Source: Coprinellus micaceus | Lineage: Eukaryota > Basidiomycota > Agaricomycetes > Agaricales > Psathyrellaceae | NCBI GenBank assembly: GCA_951394405.1 | Contig: OX596341.1 | Location: 620,001 to 684,000 of the forward strand | Direction of reading: 5' to 3' | DNA: 64,000 bases | Program-made: the position numbers and the translations under genes | The notes under the pieces: generated by a model | Databases searched by the model: none | Seen by the model: only the letters and a program-made list of their open reading frames with translations | Told to the model about the DNA's origin: nothing | Shown here: one piece after another, positions 1 to 11,065 of the stretch | Position numbering within the stretch: the stretch's first letter is position 1 | Layout: every line of letters begins with the position of its first letter

Positions 1-356
1 GCTGAAGGGTTTGTTGCACTTTGATTCGTTGCACTCAGCGCTAACCTGCCTTGTGTCCGCAGCCCGATGACTTGTATTTGCGCCGTTAGGAGGGATCCCC
101 TCGTTCCTTTTTGCCTGAGCGATATGCATCGATATTTATCACCACAGAAGCCACCGGAATCAATGACCCTTGGGGTCGCATGCACTGATACAGCAGGCCG
201 GAATTCCACCGTCTTATATTTGAATCCAGAAGGCTGCTTCCGAGGCTGGTTCTCTTCGTTATCCCCGCCTCTTCCATCCAAGTACGGTACGTCCGTCATC
301 TTGATAGCTTCTCGCGAACTCATGGCCCAAGAATTGGTCTATGATTTCAATAGCTC
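1..356. other. Upstream region, no gene supported
   Basis: No coding exon can be supported. Open frames on both strands lack domain signal. An ATG at 323 opens a short frame that could be a leading exon of the next gene, but I find no convincing splice that joins it. Confidence 0.4.
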
Positions 357-1588
357 ATGGCGAACGCACGAGAGCAGCTAGCGCTTGCCGCAGTACACAC
401 GATCTATAGTATCACTGTGGTCTCTTTCGTCGCTATAGGTCAGCCCTCAAACAGGCAGAGCTCGTATCACACTGCTCACCGCTCCCAAGGCATCCAGCTA
501 TTCGTGTGCAGTTATGGCCTCGCGCTCTTCCTCGAGACTCCAAAGCATATTCGCAAGGGACGCACGCCATACATCATCATCAGCTGGATTATCTTCACCC
601 TGTTCTGCCTTGCCCAGACGGGTGACGCGTACCAGATGTTCGAGATTCTCTACCATAGTGCACCAGATGACCCCCTGGATGTCCTGAGGTTGAGACATAA
701 CGATGACCACGCGTGGTGGAGGCTAAGTTCGACGTTTTGCATCTACGTTGTGAACTGGATTGCGGATGGCTTGCTGGTCGGTTACCCCGGGTCCTTCTTG
801 AAAGAGTGGAAACTTACCGTTTGTCGCTAGGTTTACCGCTGCTACATCATCTGGACTGATAAGCGCTGGGTCTGCATCCTCCCATTCCTCACGTACCTCT
901 CCTCCATCGCTATGGCTATCGTGACCTTCGTTTCCATCCGCAGCTCCACCTCTATCTTCGCCCGCATCAACACCAAAGCCCTCTCCTCCTGGATCTACCT
1001 TAGTGTCGGCGTTAACTTCCTTGTCACCGCCCTAATAACCTTCCGCCTCCTCTGCCTCCGCAGGCAGATGGCACAATTCATGCCCGTGAGTGAGCTGAGG
1101 GTGTACTTGGGGGTGGTGGCGATCCTAGTGGAGAGCGCGGTACCGCTGACACTGACGGGGTTGGTATTCGCGACGGTGTCGAACCCGAAGACTGTGCAGG
1201 AGAGGATTCCCAATGGGATGTTCCTAGTCCTTTGGTTTTCGTTGAACGTGAGGCTGGTCCTCCCTTTAATATAACAAAGAGAGGAGATAGAACGCTGAAC
1301 CCACGATTTGTGTAGGCGATATGCCCGCAAACGATTATATTTCGAGTGACTACGGGTCGCTCGTGGCTACGACACCCAGAGGCCCGCACAAATACGAGCA
1401 ACCGCACAGAGACGGCCATGACCAACATAGCCTTTACGCGAGAAAGGGAGACAGGGATCTCAGACGGGGGGTCGTGCCCCTTCGATAAAATGGAGTCGCC
1501 TCAGGACGAGAAGGTCCTGGACACTGAAAATCCAATTATTGATGTGCGAAGAGGAGATCCGGCGGGGGTATCGGCTTCGGGTGCTTAA
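357..1588 (+). CDS. Seven-helix membrane protein, basidiomycete family of unknown function
   Basis: Three exons encode an integral membrane protein with about seven hydrophobic segments. The likely introns are 777-830 (weak donor GTCGGT) and one starting near 1250 and ending at the TAG before GCGATATGCC. The joined product carries YRCYIIW after the third helix region and AICPQTIIFRVTTGRSW after the last helix. Both motifs are hallmarks of the large family of Agaricomycete membrane proteins whose N-terminal part is often called DUF6533. Receptor-like roles are suggested for that family, but the function is unknown. The C-terminal tail of about 70 residues is charged and should be cytoplasmic. 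The start is uncertain: ATG 357 is the first good one in frame, but the N-terminal helix expected in the family is poorly matched, so an extra 5' exon is possible. The gene stands alone upstream of the P450 array and runs opposite to it. Confidence 0.7.
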
Positions 1589-1964
1589 GAATCGACGAAG
1601 AAAATAACTGGGGCCGGAGAGTGCGACAAGGAGAATAACTGGAACTGAAGAGTACGACAAGGATAAACTGTACTATATTGTATGTAATAATAATTCGACC
1701 AGCACTTGAGGTCGAGAACAGATGTCGGGTAACTCACCCCGTTTTCCTCACTCTGGAGCGAATTCTCGTCCCCCCGCATACGAAATGAAGCGATAGAGCC
1801 TATTCCTCTCCTCAAATCGCTAATGCACCTTCCACGTCGCTATTCTGAGGAGTCATGTGCCTTGGGCCCCACGCTGTCCTGGGCGCCTATTTTGCAGCGT
1901 AGTGCCCAGGAACTCTTTTTGGCTTTTTTGGCTTTAGATTACTGGAGACGGCTTTTCCCTCATC
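1589..1964. other. Intergenic, nothing recognised
   Basis: Between the membrane protein gene and the tRNA I see no exon. Near 1881-1893 there is one copy, on the minus strand, of the AAATAGGCGCCC-type motif that recurs in this window. Confidence 0.4.
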
Positions 1965-2038
1965 GGTTCGGTGGCGTAGTTGGTTATCGCATCTGTCTAA
2001 CACACAGAAGGTCCCCAGTTCGAGCCTGGGTCGAATCA
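1965..2038 (+). tRNA. tRNA-Val (AAC)
   Basis: A 74-nt cloverleaf with no intron. The acceptor arms GGTTCGG and TCGAATC pair over seven positions with two G-U wobbles, followed by discriminator A. The D arm carries the A-box TGGCGTAGTTGG. The anticodon stem TCTGT/ACAGA encloses the loop CTAACAC, so the anticodon is AAC (valine). The T arm is CCCAG-TTCGAGC-CTGGG and supplies the B-box. A TTTT run at 2039-2042 fits a Pol III terminator. Confidence 0.95.
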
Positions 2039-2220
2039 TTTTGGGGTCTTCTCCTCATCCCACTCTTTTGCCTTAACTTCAGAACACGAAAAAATGGATT
2101 TGCATAGGTTAAAAACTATGTACTGAGGGTTTTTGTGCCAGAACCATTCATGGCCCTCGGCTTCATTCACTACTTGTAAGGTGGCAATGTATTATGTACT
2201 TGATTCTCGAATCCTTCTCC

Positions 2221-4232
2221 TCAAATCCCGGAACTCCTGATCCAATCTCCGGCTTCCTTCGATCTTGGAGTAATCTTGACCTCGAATGGGAGGGGGTGGC
2301 TTATCAAACCGGATGTATACTTACCAAACCCCGCTCCCTCCTCACCTGCCTTCGCGATGTCAAACACCGCCAGCGTTGACACCACCGTCAACCAGATGCT
2401 TTCGATGGCGAGCTCCATCCCAGGACACATCCTGCGTCCAAACCCAAATGTGTCGTAACCCATCGGCATATCCTGCTTGATTTCAGTTTGCGTCGCATCG
2501 AGGAAGCGTGTCGGATCGAAGAGGTGAGTGTTAGCGCCGTATAGGGTCGGGTCGCGTGTGACGGCGAAGCAGTTCGGTGTGACGGTGGCACCTTGGGGAA
2601 TATGGAAACCTTTGTAGACGTCGTCTTGGATCAAGCTATGTGGGGCGCCTGGTAAAGGGGGAACCCAGAGCATGAAATGACGTTGGTTGTCAACGCTGGC
2701 TTTGATACGGGAGGGAGGTGCGAACATACCCATAGGAGCGACGGGCTTCCACCGCAAGAGTTCTCGAACCACCGCATCAATATACGGCAGCTTCTGAAAG
2801 TGGGTGAAATCGGGCAATCGTCCCTCCGCTTCGACGACACGGTCCACGACGCTCTGGCACTTCCTCTGAACCTCGGGGTTCTGAGCCATGGCCAGGAAGA
2901 ATGTTGCGACGGACGAGACGGTGGTATCCGACGCCCCTGCAAAGCACGATTCACTGACTGCACTCGAGTAATATAGGCAGAGCATCGGCGGGGAGACTCA
3001 CCGACGTAAACAGATCCAAGCGTATCACGAATGGCCCCCTTCTTGTCCTCGTACTCTGGGTCGCCTTCGTCGAGAGCTTGGATTAACTGGGTAGCAACAC
3101 ATTCCTTGGCGTCCCCACGTTTCTATCCAAGGCACCAGTCAAATCGTCAGCCTTCATCTTGTACATCAGAGGAAAAGCGTACCAAAGCATCTTCGACGAA
3201 CTTGAAGGGATCCCTTGGCATAGCCTTCACGTGGGGCCTCCAGAGCTTGGCTTCCCTCTTGAATCCCGTTCCCGGAAGCCACGAGGGAAGGTGCTTGAGA
3301 ATCGGGATGAAGTCGACGATATAAGTTGCAGCGGTTCCAGAGGCAGACATGGCAAGCAAAGCTCGTTCAGCGCCAGTGATGAAAACATCGTCCGGGGACT
3401 TGACATCAATACCGTAGGCTGCGTCGAGGATAAATGCACCTGCTGCCCTGTGGAGAGAAAAAGCGTCAAATTCGGCACATACAGGTACATATTCAAGCCT
3501 CGCAGTGAGGAGGCCCCGGAGGCGTGCTTACATTCGTGCATGGTCACGGAAATTCTCAGGATCCTCCAGCAGGCGAAGGAGGAAAATTCTGTTATGTTTC
3601 AGGAGATGCGACCTGTGCAGGTGAACTTTGCTCGGTCCGAACGCCTGCGTGAACAGCTTGCGTCGTTCTAGAAGAGCTTGAGCCGAATGGGCAAAGGAAA
3701 CCCAACGTGGCACGGACCCTTCCACTCCTCGCCGTATGGCATGAATCCAAACATCCAATCGAAGCCAATCCTATAAACAAACAGTTTGCCACAGATGTAA
3801 TGTCAGGGTAGGGGGCACTTACAGATCATTGACCATGGGCATGATTGGCCGGGATGAGTAGATGGACGAGCGCTTCTCGAGGAGCTCCTTGCATGCAGAC
3901 AACGAGTTAAGCACAATGAACTCCTGGCCAAGTAAGTTGAGGCGAATGACATCCGAGCCTACGATCCCGTTCCACGTCAGCCTCTATCACCACGATACTT
4001 CGGGATAGTTCTTACCATATTGCTCCGACCACTCCATGTATTTGAACCAGTAATCCTCTGCAGGTATGTCGAGGACATTTCCGATAATGGGGAGGCCAGG
4101 AGGTCCGGGCGGGAGGGGAAGTCCCTTCCTTTTGGTACTATACCTAGCGAGAGCGACGAGGCCGTAGAACACGAGCAGAAAAGCAGCAGCAGGTTTGACC
4201 CAACCTAACTCGCTGGTAGTAAGCGCTTCCAT
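2221..4232 (-). CDS. Cytochrome P450, CYP64-like (tandem copy 1)
   Basis: Heme-thiolate monooxygenase of about 500 residues, expected on the ER membrane and using electrons from NADPH-P450 reductase. The substrate is unknown. Many basidiomycete relatives are annotated as O-methylsterigmatocystin oxidoreductase-like. Residues 12-30 form a membrane anchor, followed by the hinge LPLPPGPP at 38-45. The I-helix reads GASDTT, the K-helix ExxR is ELLRWKP, and the heme loop is FGFGRRMCPG with the cysteine ligand. The I-helix is split by an intron, as in the two neighbouring copies. An additional intron at 2649-2729 is not seen in copies 2 and 3. Start ATG 4232 lies 54 bp downstream of TATATATA (4286-4293). 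The gene appears intact. It is the downstream-most member of three head-to-tail paralogues. Confidence 0.9.
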
Positions 4233-4556
4233 TGAAGTTCGGTGCAGGGAAGAGCAGATATGTCAGTGTCAGTGTCATCTTGGATTATATATACCTGTCC
4301 GTTGGAGAGAACGAGGGGAGCGCTTTGATCATGAGACGATGTGAACAGCCAAAAACGACATATCGACGGGCGCCTTGGAGTCGCAGAACCTTATATCGTT
4401 CCAGGCCTTCATGAAATGTAACTACATTTAGCGTGAGCTTGGACACCTATGTCTCTGAAAGGAAGGGTAGCCATAAGTGCCGTGGCCGTGTGAGCAAGAA
4501 GAGGCCACTCACAGAGATAGGAAGCTTCTCTTCAGCTCTAAGATAAAAGAGAAGAC
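4233..4556. other. Intergenic between P450 copies 1 and 2
   Basis: A stretch of 324 bp holding the promoter of copy 1 and the 3' flank of copy 2. Apart from the TATA box nothing is recognised. Confidence 0.5.
4286..4293 (-). promoter_or_regulatory. TATA box of P450 copy 1
   Basis: TATATATA lies 54 bp upstream of the minus-strand ATG at 4232, a usual distance for fungal genes. Confidence 0.6.
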
Positions 4557-6547
4557 TCATGTAGCCAATAATCCACTCCTAATTAGCGCCTCTGCCCCCT
4601 TCGACCGCGGAACAAACTGCACTTCGAATGGGTGTGGATGCATAATCATCCCAGACGAATATTCCACGAAGCCACTATCTCCATCCTGGATTTGTGACCC
4701 CCCTTTGGTGACGTTGAGCGTGGAGAGAACCGAGACGAAGACAAGCCAGAGGGATTCCACTGCGGTTTGAATCCCAGGGCATATCCTCCTACCATATCCA
4801 AAGGTCTCATACCCCATCGGCGCGTCCTGCTTGATTTGAGCCTGATCTGGAGTGAGGAACCTCGAAGGGTCGAACAAATGAGTGTTAGGCCCATAGACTT
4901 TGGGGTCGTGGGCGATGGCGTAGACGTTCGATATGACCGTGGCACCCGCAGGGATGTGGTAGGACTTGTAAACGTCGTCTTGCGTCACAGCGTGAGGCAC
5001 GGATATCGGAGCCACTGGCCTCCATCGCAAGACTTCTCGTACAATGGCTTCTATGTATGGAAGCTTCTTGTAGTCTGTGAAGTCGGGTAAGCGACCTTCG
5101 GACGCAAGTGCCTGGTCTAGGACAGATTGGGCCTTGGCCTGGATATCCGGGTTCTGCGACATTGCGAGGAAGAAAGTTGCGATCGACGAAACAGTCTGCA
5201 AATGGAAAAGGAAAGGATCAGCGGTCTGATGATTGGACGAGAAAGTGTATGATGATTCCTTACTGTATCCGATCCCGCTAGGGTAGGTTGATTCAGTGCA
5301 CATCCGGGCTCTGACTGTAGAATCAGGTGGACTGACCTGCATAAACGGCACTCAACACATCGTGGATAATTTTACGCTTCTCTTGATACCGTTCATCGGC
5401 CGGGTCTAGTTCTTGAAGGAGCTCAGTCGCTACGCATGGCCTCGCATTTCCCTGTCTCTGACGTTGCGACAAGTTGGCTCAGCTCAGTCTTCAAAAGAAC
5501 CTAGGTAACATACCATGGCATTTTCGACAAAATCAAATGGCTTCCTGGCCATGGCAGCAACTTGGGGTGCCCAGGCAGCTGCGTCCCGCTTAAAAGTCAC
5601 TCCAGGAAGCCAGGACGGTAACCATCGAATACTCGGTATGAAATCCACGACATAACCAGCTTCAGGCCCCGCAGAAGCCAAAGCAAGCATCCCCTTCTGT
5701 GCTTGAGTGATATATACGTCGTCCTTGGATGCGACATTGATGCCGTATGTGATTTCGAGGATGAAAGAACCAGCGAACCTGATCGGCAAGGTATAAAGGT
5801 AAACGAGAGCCGTAGTGTGGAAGTTCCGAATAACTTACAGCCGTATGTGTTCGCGGAAGCTACCGGGCTCATCAAGGAGAGACACGAGAAAGTTTCGGAC
5901 CGCTTTGACGAGGGCTGTCCTAAATTGTTCTACTTTGCTGGGTCCGAATGCTTGCGTGAATACTTTGCGTCGCTCTAAACACCGAATCAATCTTCCGAAT
6001 CAGTGACTCGTCATCCCATCTGAGGAGAGTATGGTCACCTTTCCACGCATCGTTGTAAGGGAGGAAAGCAAAATTCCAATGGAAACCGATGCTGTGGGTA
6101 AGAAGTCAGAGGGGTATGTAGCTACTCACGGTATATGGAGGACTCTGGCGCACAAATCTCTCATCATTGGCATATTCGGCCTGGACGAATAGATCAAGGA
6201 CCGTTTCTCCAAGAGTTCCCTGCACGCAGCGAGAGAGTTAAGAACAACGACGTCGGAGCCGAAAAGGTTCAGATATATCACGTCTGAGTCTAAGTGAACG
6301 ACAATTCAACCTCAGTAAGTGGAGAGCGAGTAGAGTACGACGCACCGTACTGATCCGACCATTCCTTGTACTTCCACCAAGAGTTCTTGGGCGGAATATC
6401 GAACGCGTTTCCGACCAGCGGGAGGCTGGGAGGCCCCGGTGGAAGGGGTAATCGGGCCCTGGACTTCGAGGCTTTCCTATGCGTAAGGACAGCGCCAACA
6501 CTGACGAGTGTCAACGCAGCGATTGTAGCTGATATGCTGGGGGCCAT
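4557..6547 (-). CDS. Cytochrome P450, CYP64-like (tandem copy 2)
   Basis: Second member of the array, about 500 residues and apparently intact. An N-terminal hydrophobic anchor (residues 5-22) precedes LPLPPGPP at 33-40, then the conserved string WWKYKEWSDQYG at an exon end. The ExxR motif is EVLRWRPVAP, the heme loop FGYGRRICPG. The I-helix (AGSDTT) is spread over three exons: one intron ends just before CGGGATCGGATACA and the next follows it directly, giving a micro-exon of 15 nt. Copy 3 has the same two-intron arrangement. The C-C helix region (RRKVFTQAFGPSKVEQ) matches copies 1 and 3 closely. Start ATG 6547 was chosen because it is the first ATG and opens onto the membrane anchor. The substrate cannot be predicted. 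Confidence 0.9.
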
Positions 6548-6866
6548 GATGCGAAGCTATTAAACGTAGGCAGCACAGCAGGGAGTTTGACTCCTTTTAT
6601 GAGGACTATTGCCTGACTTTTCAAGTTAGTCTTCTCATCGCGGTGCAGGAAGCAAGGGTAGATAACCGCGATCACCGCCGGAAGAGAAGTTGTTTCATTA
6701 GCACTTAAGGGACTGCGAATCCGACAGATACACGCTAGCCCTCGAGGGGGATATGGACTCAGCGGTAGCATGTACTATTATCACCCTACTTGACATATGA
6801 GTTCTAGGGGTGCGCAAATACGAGTGTGGACTTACCGAAGTGGTGAACTTCAACCGGATCCAACGT
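6548..6866. other. Intergenic between P450 copies 2 and 3
   Basis: A stretch of 319 bp with a weak TATA-like CATAAAAGG on the minus strand near 6595. Nothing else is recognised. Confidence 0.4.
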
Positions 6867-8900
6867 TCAATCTTGAGCAGCCAACACATCATTCCTAACC
6901 AACCCCTCAGCCTCCTCCGATCGTGGAACAATCTTCACGTTGAACGGGAGGGGGTGAATCAACATCCCGCTCGAGTACTTCCCAAAGTCCTCCCCAGCTT
7001 CTCCTTCCATCCTGATCTCGAAAGCTGACAAAACCGATACCACAACCAGCCACACCGTCTCCACCGCACTCAGCAGCCCTGGACACACCCTTCTCCCATA
7101 CCCAAATGTTTCATACCCCATAGGCGCGTCTTGTCTCACCTCCGTCTGTTCGAGGTTCATGAACCTCGCCGGGTCAAAGAGGTGAGTATTAGGACCATAG
7201 ATCTCCGGGTCGTGGGCGATGGCGTAACAGTTCGACAAGACCGTCGCTCCAGCTGGGATGCGGTAGCCGTTGTAGACGTCTTCTTCAGTCAGAGCATGAG
7301 GAACACCGACAGGCGTGACAGGCCTCCAGCGCAGGATTTCGCGGACAACGGCTTCGATGTATGGGAGCCGTTTGTGTTCGGTGAAGTCCGGTAAGCGGCC
7401 TTGGTCGTCGAGGGCTTCGTCGACGACAGCTTGGGCTTTGGCCTGGATGTCGGGGTTTTGGGCCATTGCGAGGAAGAAAGTCGTGACAGAGGATACGGTC
7501 TACGGGAGGATGAGTTGGTGCACGAGTGGACATTACATTTGGATGGTTACTCACGGTGTCTGATCCAGCTGCGTTCAAGTTCGACATAATTTGAGTATTC
7601 CGATGGCCATGATGTGAATGGGAACGCTCACCTGCGTACGTGGAGGCTAATACGTCGTGAATAACCCTTCTCTTCTCTTGGTAGCCCTCGTCATCCTCGT
7701 CGAGCTCTTGAAGCAAATCTGCGGCAAGACAAGGCCTCGCCTTCCCCAACCTCTGTCAATCGCCGTAGTGAGCTTCATGTAAATCCATCGAGAGGACGTA
7801 AGTAGCTCACCAGACCCTCCTCAACATGCTTCAGCGGTTCTCTAGCCATAGCCAGGACGTGAGGCCTCCACGCAGCTGCATCCTTCTTGAAATGCACTCC
7901 AGGAAACCAGGATGGTAAGATCTTGAGACTGGGGAGGAGGTCCACGACGTAGCTGGTTCCGGTTCCCGCGGCAGCCATCGCAGACATCCCTTGCTCTGCT
8001 TGAGTTATAAACACGTCGTCCTGGGACTCGACCTCGAGGCCGTAGCTGATATCGAGGATGAACGAGCCAGATAGCCTGAGTGATAGAGATAATAAGAGTC
8101 AGAACAGTGCGGCAAGGAGGCGAACAAGGTCCTTACAATCTAGCGTGCTCACGGAAGTTGTTGGGGTCGTCGAGGAGCTGAACCAGGAATCTCCTGACAG
8201 CTTTCACGAGCTTAGGCCTGAGCTGCTCGACTTCCTTGGGCCCGAATGCTTGGGCGAACACCTTGCGCCTTTCTGGGGTCGTCGGTAGTACTCGTCAGCT
8301 TCATTTGACCCGGCTTTGTGTGGGCTCGCCTTACCTTTCCACTCGTCGCCGTACGGAACGAACCCAAAATGCCAGCCAAAACCAATGCTGGTTATCCGGT
8401 CCATATATCAGCGTTGAACCTCGATTGAAGTGGAGATGAAGGAGGACGCACAGGTCGTTCATCATCGGCATCTCTGGCCTAGATGAATAGATGGCGGACC
8501 GTTTCTCGAGAAGTTCTCTGCACCCTGCAAGGGTGTTGATAACGATGACGTCGGCCCCCAAGATATTCAGGTAAATCACGTCTGATCCTGTTCGAACAAG
8601 AGAATATAAATTTCGTCAGTTCAAATAGCTCTAGAGCGAGGTGCATATGTGGTAAGGGGACGAACCATACTGATCACCCCATTCCTTGTACTTCCACCAA
8701 AAGTCCTCCTCCGGTATATCGAACACATTTCCCACTATCGGGAGCCCGGGGGGACCGGGAGGAAGTGGCAACCTCCTCCTTGCGTTCAGGAGCCTCTTGA
8801 CGGTCAGTAGAGCGACAATGCTGGAAATTGAGAGCGCAGCGACCGCTACGGCTTTCTCTGGGAGCTTGAGATCTCCGGGGATGCTGATACCGAAGGCCAT
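6867..8900 (-). CDS. Cytochrome P450, CYP64-like (tandem copy 3)
   Basis: Third paralogue of the array, about 500 residues. The start is ATG 8900 in a strong context (GCACCATGG). A longer frame to 8918 would need TTG as start. The anchor spans residues 16-36, with LPLPPGPP at 44-51. The exon reading WWKYKEWGDQYG is followed by one with ILGADVIVINTLAGCRELLEKRS, the B-helix region. The I-helix AGSDTT is divided by two introns as in copy 2. The K-helix is EILRWRPVTP and the heme loop FGYGRRVCPG. No frameshift or stop interrupts the exons. Shared splice positions and motif spellings show that the three genes arose by tandem duplication. Confidence 0.9.
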
Positions 8901-8978
8901 GGTGCTGAGAAAAATCAACTTCTAGCCCCTGAATCCGATATTTGGGAAACTAGGGGGCCTCCAGTCGCTTTCCCCCTG

Positions 8979-8986
8979 GTTATATG
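8979..8986 (-). promoter_or_regulatory. TATA-like element of P450 copy 3
   Basis: CATATAAC on the minus strand, 79 bp upstream of ATG 8900. Confidence 0.4.
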
Positions 8987-9116
8987 CGTTCCATCGCGCC
9001 CTTTTCATATCCAATTGCGCTTCTCACCGAGGTCCTTGAACCCGCTAGCCCTTCTGGGTCTATGATTGCCAATGAAACCATCGCTATTCGCCTTGGGGTG
9101 ACTGCATAAATTGGTT

Positions 9117-9345
9117 GTACACGTCAATGAGTGAGACGAACAATGAGGGCTAGGGACGTAAGGGGTATCGAGCTCACAGTTGGACTTCGGTTTCGGCGAG
9201 ATGATGGCTGTTTAGGTTCAAGCTTGGGACGCCAGGGGCGCGTCCCGAGAAACGCTTGGGCAATGTCCTCCCCACTCGCCAAATCATTCCTCGACGTCAA
9301 CGGCTTCGCCAAATCTCCAGGAAGCGAGGAGATCTAAAGTCAGAG
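9117..9345. repeat. Diverged direct repeat, unit 1
   Basis: This segment starts with GTACACGTCAA and contains TTCGGCGAGATGATG, then TCCTCCCC followed by CTCGCC-rich sequence, and ends near GAGGAGAT. The same ordered landmarks recur about 350 bp downstream with substitutions and small indels. The origin is unknown; no intact open frame is shared. Confidence 0.6.
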
Positions 9346-9467
9346 CGGTCGGTAAAAAGGCTTTCTTTAGAATAGCTTTGAATGTGTGGGGGCGGTACTG
9401 CATGAACTCCCTGCTGAGTGCTCATAGCCGTGCATTCCTGATCGTTCTTTCGCGGCGAGATGACACT

Positions 9468-9680
9468 GTACACGTCAACTAGGGAGACGAAGAACGACGA
9501 GGGCAGGACATAGCAAATCGAACTACTGATTCGGCGAGATGATGATGGTTCGCGTACAAGTTTGGGGCACCTAATCGGCGTCGCGCGTCGCAACAAAATA
9601 CTTCCTCCCCGCTCACAACGACGGGCTCGCCCTTGCCAAAACGTTGAGAAATGAGGAGATGAAGAGTCAGGGAGCAGTTC
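9468..9680. repeat. Diverged direct repeat, unit 2
   Basis: Second copy: GTACACGTCAACT, then TTCGGCGAGATGATGATGG, TTCCTCCCCGCTC, and GAGGAGATGAAGAGTCAG at the end. Order and spacing match unit 1 throughout, so this is one duplication, not chance similarity of one word. Confidence 0.6.
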
Positions 9681-11065
9681 ACGAATATATCTTTGGAACG
9701 GCCTCGGATTTGGAACCCTCTGGACGCTCCTCGGCCGATAACTATTCGTATCCGTGGATACCAGGGTGCAGGTACTGCAGAGGGCTCTCGCTGGAATATC
9801 GGTGCTCGCCAGGGGGTTGACGTCGTCGTCGAGTGCCAAGGCGGTGCGTGCTGGTGTGCTGCGCCGGCGGTATTGCACGCGGATCGTCACGGAATCAGTT
9901 TGGACCAACCCAAGCCACTGTCAAGATCATTCTTGACCGTTCGCCACGACGACGACGACGACGACGAGCAAAGGGTTCTAGGCATCGCCCACCGCGCTCT
10001 CACTCTCTTTACCGCCCACACTCCTTGTCCCTTTATTCGTATCTATTCTCGCCCAGAGCCACCACAGTTCGAGGGAGAAAGTGCGGCGCAGGAAAAGCCC
10101 CGACGACGAAGAAGTCTTCGAACCTTGCTCCACGCCAACTCCACGCTCCGAGGTAGGTCATCATTATACTACGAAGGGGCCAAGGCGTTGAGGCCGTATA
10201 CCTCCTTCTTCCCCAACCAGCTACTCGGCGTCCCGAGCAACGAGCATCGAGCGAGGATCAGGAAGCCAGAAGCTAACCAGATAGCAGTTGGCTTCGACCA
10301 GCAGGCATCCACGCAGAGGAGGCTCAATCAGGCCACTCTTGCTTTTGAAAAACCATCGAATCGACGGCCAAGGTATACCCAGGAGTATACCCCACATACC
10401 CCCAGGAACACCCAAGGGAAACCAGGGACAAATACGCCATCGGGCGCGCTAGGACCTCACACGAGGCGCAGATAGGTTAGACTAGGCCTCCTCGCCACCT
10501 GCAGGAACCTTCAGAACGCAAACGAACACGGGCGTACCTATCATCACCGCCCTCCCATCCACCCAGGATCATTCACCCAATCTATTCCAGGATTAGGAGG
10601 ACACCATGTGTAAGTGCAACTCGTCTGCCAATTATTTTCGGGGTTTTCTTCCTTTCGTTGCTTGGACTCGTCGTCGTGCTGGAGGTGGAGATGGAGGTCA
10701 AGGACAAAGAGGAGGGAGCTCGCCCTCCTCGGATGACATCGCCGGAACATCCATGTTCCCCCGCATCTCTCCATTGTCCGCGCGGGCAACCGATCGTCGA
10801 GGCGGAACAACAAAGACGCCTGCGGTCTGGTTGAACAATTGACGCAAGCGGCTGGCTAGCTGCTCTCGTCAGCATGAATATCCAGGACGGGGGCTTTGGC
10901 GCATTTCCCATTTTCTCTCTGCGCATATCCATTCTCTACCATCACCATCTTATCTCTCTTTTTACGCACACATTCTCTATCAGGCGGCGCACCACCACGC
11001 GCAGATTGCCTTGATCCTTCTTCTCTTCGTACTTGAGTATCGAACGACTGCCTCTTACTGGGACA

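Larger units (their letters stand above)
8901..11065. other. 2.2-kb intergenic region between divergent genes
   Basis: No gene is supported between the P450 array (-) and the mucin-like gene (+). A 260-codon open stretch at 9693-10475 begins with TTG, is arginine/proline-rich and shows no domain. The region holds the direct repeat described separately, a short GAC microsatellite near 9948-9970, and CT-rich sequence approaching 11066 that probably belongs to the promoter and 5' UTR. Confidence 0.5.

Noticed and set aside
9693..10475. 260-codon plus-strand open frame
   Set aside because: It begins with TTG, is biased toward Arg and Pro, has a microsatellite-coded Asp run and no domain. Probably an open stretch in GC-rich intergenic DNA.
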